A stretch of DNA of 64,000 nt, from the NCBI GenBank assembly GCA_017470605.1, contig JAFUYH010000017.1:62001-126000 (forward strand). Direction: 5' to 3'. A program made the translations under genes and the position numbers. How positions within the stretch are numbered: position 1 is the first letter of the stretch; each line of letters opens with the position of its first letter. The DNA comes from Treponema sp. (GTDB lineage: Bacteria > Spirochaetota > Spirochaetia > Treponematales > Treponemataceae). This document shows, in pieces, positions 61,636-64,000 of the stretch. The notes below the pieces were generated by a model. That model was not told the origin of the DNA. It made no database searches and saw only the letters and a program-made list of their open reading frames with translations.

Positions 61636-63153
61636 CTATCTCACAATTTTTTTTACAATGGGAAGGCTTGAAAACAAAACCTTGCGTTCTGATTTACCCA
61701 AACCGACAAAGACTATAAGCAGTCCACTAAAACATACTTCAATTAGAACATTCAAAACAAGTTTTAGAAATGTATCAGCACAGTTCAAGATAATGAAATC
61801 AAATAAGCAAACAATACTTGCGATTAGGAAAACTGGAAAAAGAACTTTGATTATATATTTTCTGATTGATATTTGCGCCAATACCCTAAAGAATACAACC
61901 TTGCACAGCATCATTAAAAAAGAAATTCCTATTCCAACAAAAAAAGGAATTAATGGATTTTCTACAATTTTCAAGAGAAAATACGCACACGGAAGATTCA
62001 TGAGAAAAAGTCCGCCAACAACAATCTGATACCATTTCAACTTTCCTATCGCTTGAGCTGCAGTGCTGATTGGGTCTGTGATTGACATAATAAGGGCATC
62101 TATAAGAGCTAGTTTTGCAAATATTACGGTATATTCAGGAACCTCTTTTAGCCAAAGTCCTAAAACATATTCCATATTTGTAATCAAAGGCATTGCAACA
62201 ACAAAAAGCAAGAAGAATGATATTTTTGATGCAATGCAAGTAATCTCAAAAAACTTATTTTTATCACCTGTTGCATAACTTTTTGTAATCTGCGGATCTA
62301 TTGCCTTCATAAAGTTCACTGAGAAAGAAGAAACTACATTGTTAATCTGGAAAGCAATTCCTCTTGCAGCATTTATAACAGTTCCAAAAAATAGATTTAT
62401 AACAATGTTTATTCCTTGCGCCTTACAAACGCTTGCAACCGCACCAATAATATTCCAGTTCAAAAATGCAAATACTTCTCTATAAGCCGATTTATCTTTT
62501 ACAAACTTAATTTTAAGTTGCTTATATCTGATTAGTCCATAAACAATATAAAAGCCATTTATAAGGAAAGAAGCGATAAGAAGCAGTAAACCGTAAACAA
62601 TCAGTCTATCTCCTACAGTAATATAAAGCAGATAGGCTATCAAAAGTTTTAATCCAGATTCAAATATAGAAACAATTGAATAAACACCCAAATTTTCATC
62701 TGCAATAAGCAATGCCAAAAAAGGAGATACGACCAAACCTATTACAAAGTTCAAAACAGAAAACTGGTAAACAATAACAGCAGCCGTCAAACGCTCCGTA
62801 GCAATTACCATTTTATTTAGAACAAACCAAAGTCCTGCACTTTCAGCAAATAAAATTACAATTCCACAAAGTCCTATATATAAAAATAAATTGATTGAAA
62901 AATATTTACTTACTTCGTTCCAGTCATCTCTTCCAATACCAATAGCAAAGAACCTTTGCGATGCCACAGTAAGCGTTCCTGACAGAAAGGTAAACATCGA
63001 AACAAAGCCAGCAACAACATTGTAAAGACCATAATCGGCTGCACCAAGAGAATTTAAGTTTACACGTACTGTAAAGAGTGAAACTACAGTAAGAATCATC
63101 ATTCTCACGTATAGAGAAAGAGTATTTTTCATTACTCTGGAAGAATTACTCAT
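61636..63153 (-). CDS. Wzx-like polysaccharide flippase
   Basis: 505 aa with about 12-14 membrane spans. The start LGAADYGLYNVVAGFVSMFT, then FLSGTLTVASQRFFAIGIGR, and the rest match oligosaccharide flippases of the MOP exporter superfamily. It should move lipid-linked repeat units across the inner membrane for polymerisation by the EpsG-like protein. The start overlaps the pyruvyltransferase stop by one base. Confidence 0.92.
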   Translation of the reverse strand: MSNSSRVMKNTLSLYVRMMILTVVSLFTVRVNLNSLGAADYGLYNVVAGFVSMFTFLSGTLTVASQRFFAIGIGRDDWNEVSKYFSINLFLYIGLCGIVILFAESAGLWFVLNKMVIATERLTAAVIVYQFSVLNFVIGLVVSPFLALLIADENLGVYSIVSIFESGLKLLIAYLLYITVGDRLIVYGLLLLIASFLINGFYIVYGLIRYKQLKIKFVKDKSAYREVFAFLNWNIIGAVASVCKAQGINIVINLFFGTVINAARGIAFQINNVVSSFSVNFMKAIDPQITKSYATGDKNKFFEITCIASKISFFLLFVVAMPLITNMEYVLGLWLKEVPEYTVIFAKLALIDALIMSITDPISTAAQAIGKLKWYQIVVGGLFLMNLPCAYFLLKIVENPLIPFFVGIGISFLMMLCKVVFFRVLAQISIRKYIIKVLFPVFLIASIVCLFDFIILNCADTFLKLVLNVLIEVCFSGLLIVFVGLGKSERKVLFSSLPIVKKIVR

Positions 63154-64000
63154 TACAGGTTATCTCTCAAAAATTGCAAAGAAGATTGTTTTAAAGTGTC
63201 AAATTTTGCATTTATTTTATCATAATCCCATTCCCAATCTGCTTTTTCTTCAAAAGTATTGAAATTCACAAGCACAGGTCTCAAATCCAGATAATCAATA
63301 AGAGAAGAAGCCTTATCCATAATAAACTGAGTAGGACTGAAGACAGTTTTCTTATTGAAAATCAAACTGAACATAAGACCATGATAAGTACAGGTAAAAA
63401 TTCTCTCTGCATGCTTAAAATATGCCAGCCATTGAAATGGATTCAGTTCATTCTGTTTAATATTTTTGTCACACCAATCAAATGTATCATCAAGGGAATC
63501 AAGGCAGATGATTTGCAGGTTATTCTTTTTAGCATAATCTATACAGCCTTTTATTAGCTCTTGTCTAAAATCACTTCCATATACAATTATGTACTTTGAT
63601 TCCTTTACCTGCGGTATATTCTCGTCATTCCTAAAATCCCATAAAATTGTAGGGTCACAAACAATAATAGAATTCTTTCCCACATACTGATTCACAAGAT
63701 TTTTGCTATTCTCATCACGAACAGAAATTGCAGAAAGATTATTTAAACCAGTTCTAACATATTCTGGGCAAGATTGTTTAGGTTTTACTGTACCAAAACT
63801 TGCCGCATAAGAAAGTATATTTTTGCAATTCAGATTATTCCCAAATAGAAATTCATCATTATTAAAAAATCTGATTGAATAATCCCAAATAATATCACTA
63901 CCCAAAACAACAGAATCAAAGTATTCAGTTGGTAAACTTCTTTTTGTCAAAGGCTTTGTACAAGGAATAAAGTCTTTATAATACGTCAAGAATGGCTTTA
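63153..64000 (-). CDS. Polysaccharide pyruvyltransferase, N-terminus beyond right edge
   Basis: The frame is open to the window edge (last codons in view KPF before a TTG at 63989), so the N-terminus is missing. SDIIWDYSIRFFNNDEFLFG, then GLNNLSAISVRDENSKNLVN and FTCTYHGLMFSLIFNKKTVF fit PS_pyruv_trans (PF04230), which adds ketal-linked pyruvate from PEP to sugars. The Fe-S protein two genes downstream is its usual companion. The product would be an acidic, pyruvylated surface polysaccharide. Confidence 0.88.
   Translation of the reverse strand, partial: KPFLTYYKDFIPCTKPLTKRSLPTEYFDSVVLGSDIIWDYSIRFFNNDEFLFGNNLNCKNILSYAASFGTVKPKQSCPEYVRTGLNNLSAISVRDENSKNLVNQYVGKNSIIVCDPTILWDFRNDENIPQVKESKYIIVYGSDFRQELIKGCIDYAKKNNLQIICLDSLDDTFDWCDKNIKQNELNPFQWLAYFKHAERIFTCTYHGLMFSLIFNKKTVFSPTQFIMDKASSLIDYLDLRPVLVNFNTFEEKADWEWDYDKINAKFDTLKQSSLQFLRDNL

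Noticed and set aside
1-64000. CRISPR array, prophage, insertion sequence or rRNA
   Set aside because: No regularly spaced repeats, transposase, integrase, phage structural genes or rRNA were seen.

Overview
The window looks like a chromosomal segment of a host- or gut-associated spirochaete, most likely a Treponema. The grounds are AT-rich DNA, lipoproteins with loose lipoboxes, 7TMR-DISM receptor cyclases, a Hpt/PilZ signalling background, and tightly overlapping operons. The genus is an inference from protein style, because no rRNA is present. I see no insertion sequence, prophage or CRISPR array. No stretch longer than 300 bases lacks a gene.

Layout. (1) 1-6.9 kb: the 5' part of a large lipoprotein gene (cut by the left edge), a divergent LuxR-type two-component pair, a CPA2 cation/proton antiporter and an orphan beta-class DNA methyltransferase. 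(2) 6.9-14.5 kb: tRNA-Leu(CAG), then a leftward eight-gene operon (PilZ protein, helical exported protein, short ComEC, RsmA, YggS, exported protein, RluD-like and RluA-like pseudouridine synthases). (3) 14.5-22.1 kb: a CPBP protease, a Gld-type ABC system (ATPase, fused GldF-GldG, DUF4340), RNase Z, and a small protein-MATE-Hpt operon. (4) 22.1-33.2 kb: a MoxR-DUF58-DUF4129 operon continuing into an ATP-grasp gene; a DUF5718-like gene; a FemX-like ligase; a lipoprotein and a large anchored protein. (5) 33.2-42.4 kb: a GntR-controlled ABC operon with a perfect palindromic operator, then a leftward metG operon carrying two overlapping receptor-cyclase genes. (6) 42.4-46.5 kb: a sugar ABC importer. 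(7) 46.7-64 kb: a leftward surface-polysaccharide cluster (ManC, UDP-glucose dehydrogenase, epimerase, several glycosyltransferases, EpsG-like polymerase, WbsX, acyltransferase, two GT92 proteins, Fe-S protein, flippase, pyruvyltransferase) with an independently promoted 50-aa/GNAT gene pair inside it.

Main discoveries. First, the two receptor-cyclase genes have complementary active-site residues: one keeps both metal aspartates but has lost the transition-state Asn/Arg, and the other keeps Lys/Thr/Asn/Arg but has lost both aspartates. This is the division of labour of mammalian C1/C2 domains and predicts a split, heterodimeric bacterial class III cyclase. Second, seven genes have a -10 box exactly 6 nt before an ATG with no Shine-Dalgarno sequence, which suggests frequent leaderless transcription. 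Third, a dispersed 23-27 bp hairpin family has an invariant loop and covarying stems, and three copies are inserted in frame inside genes. Fourth, the polysaccharide cluster holds a G9 tract likely to be phase-variable, a doubly frameshifted glycosyltransferase and a candidate GNAT toxin-antitoxin pair.
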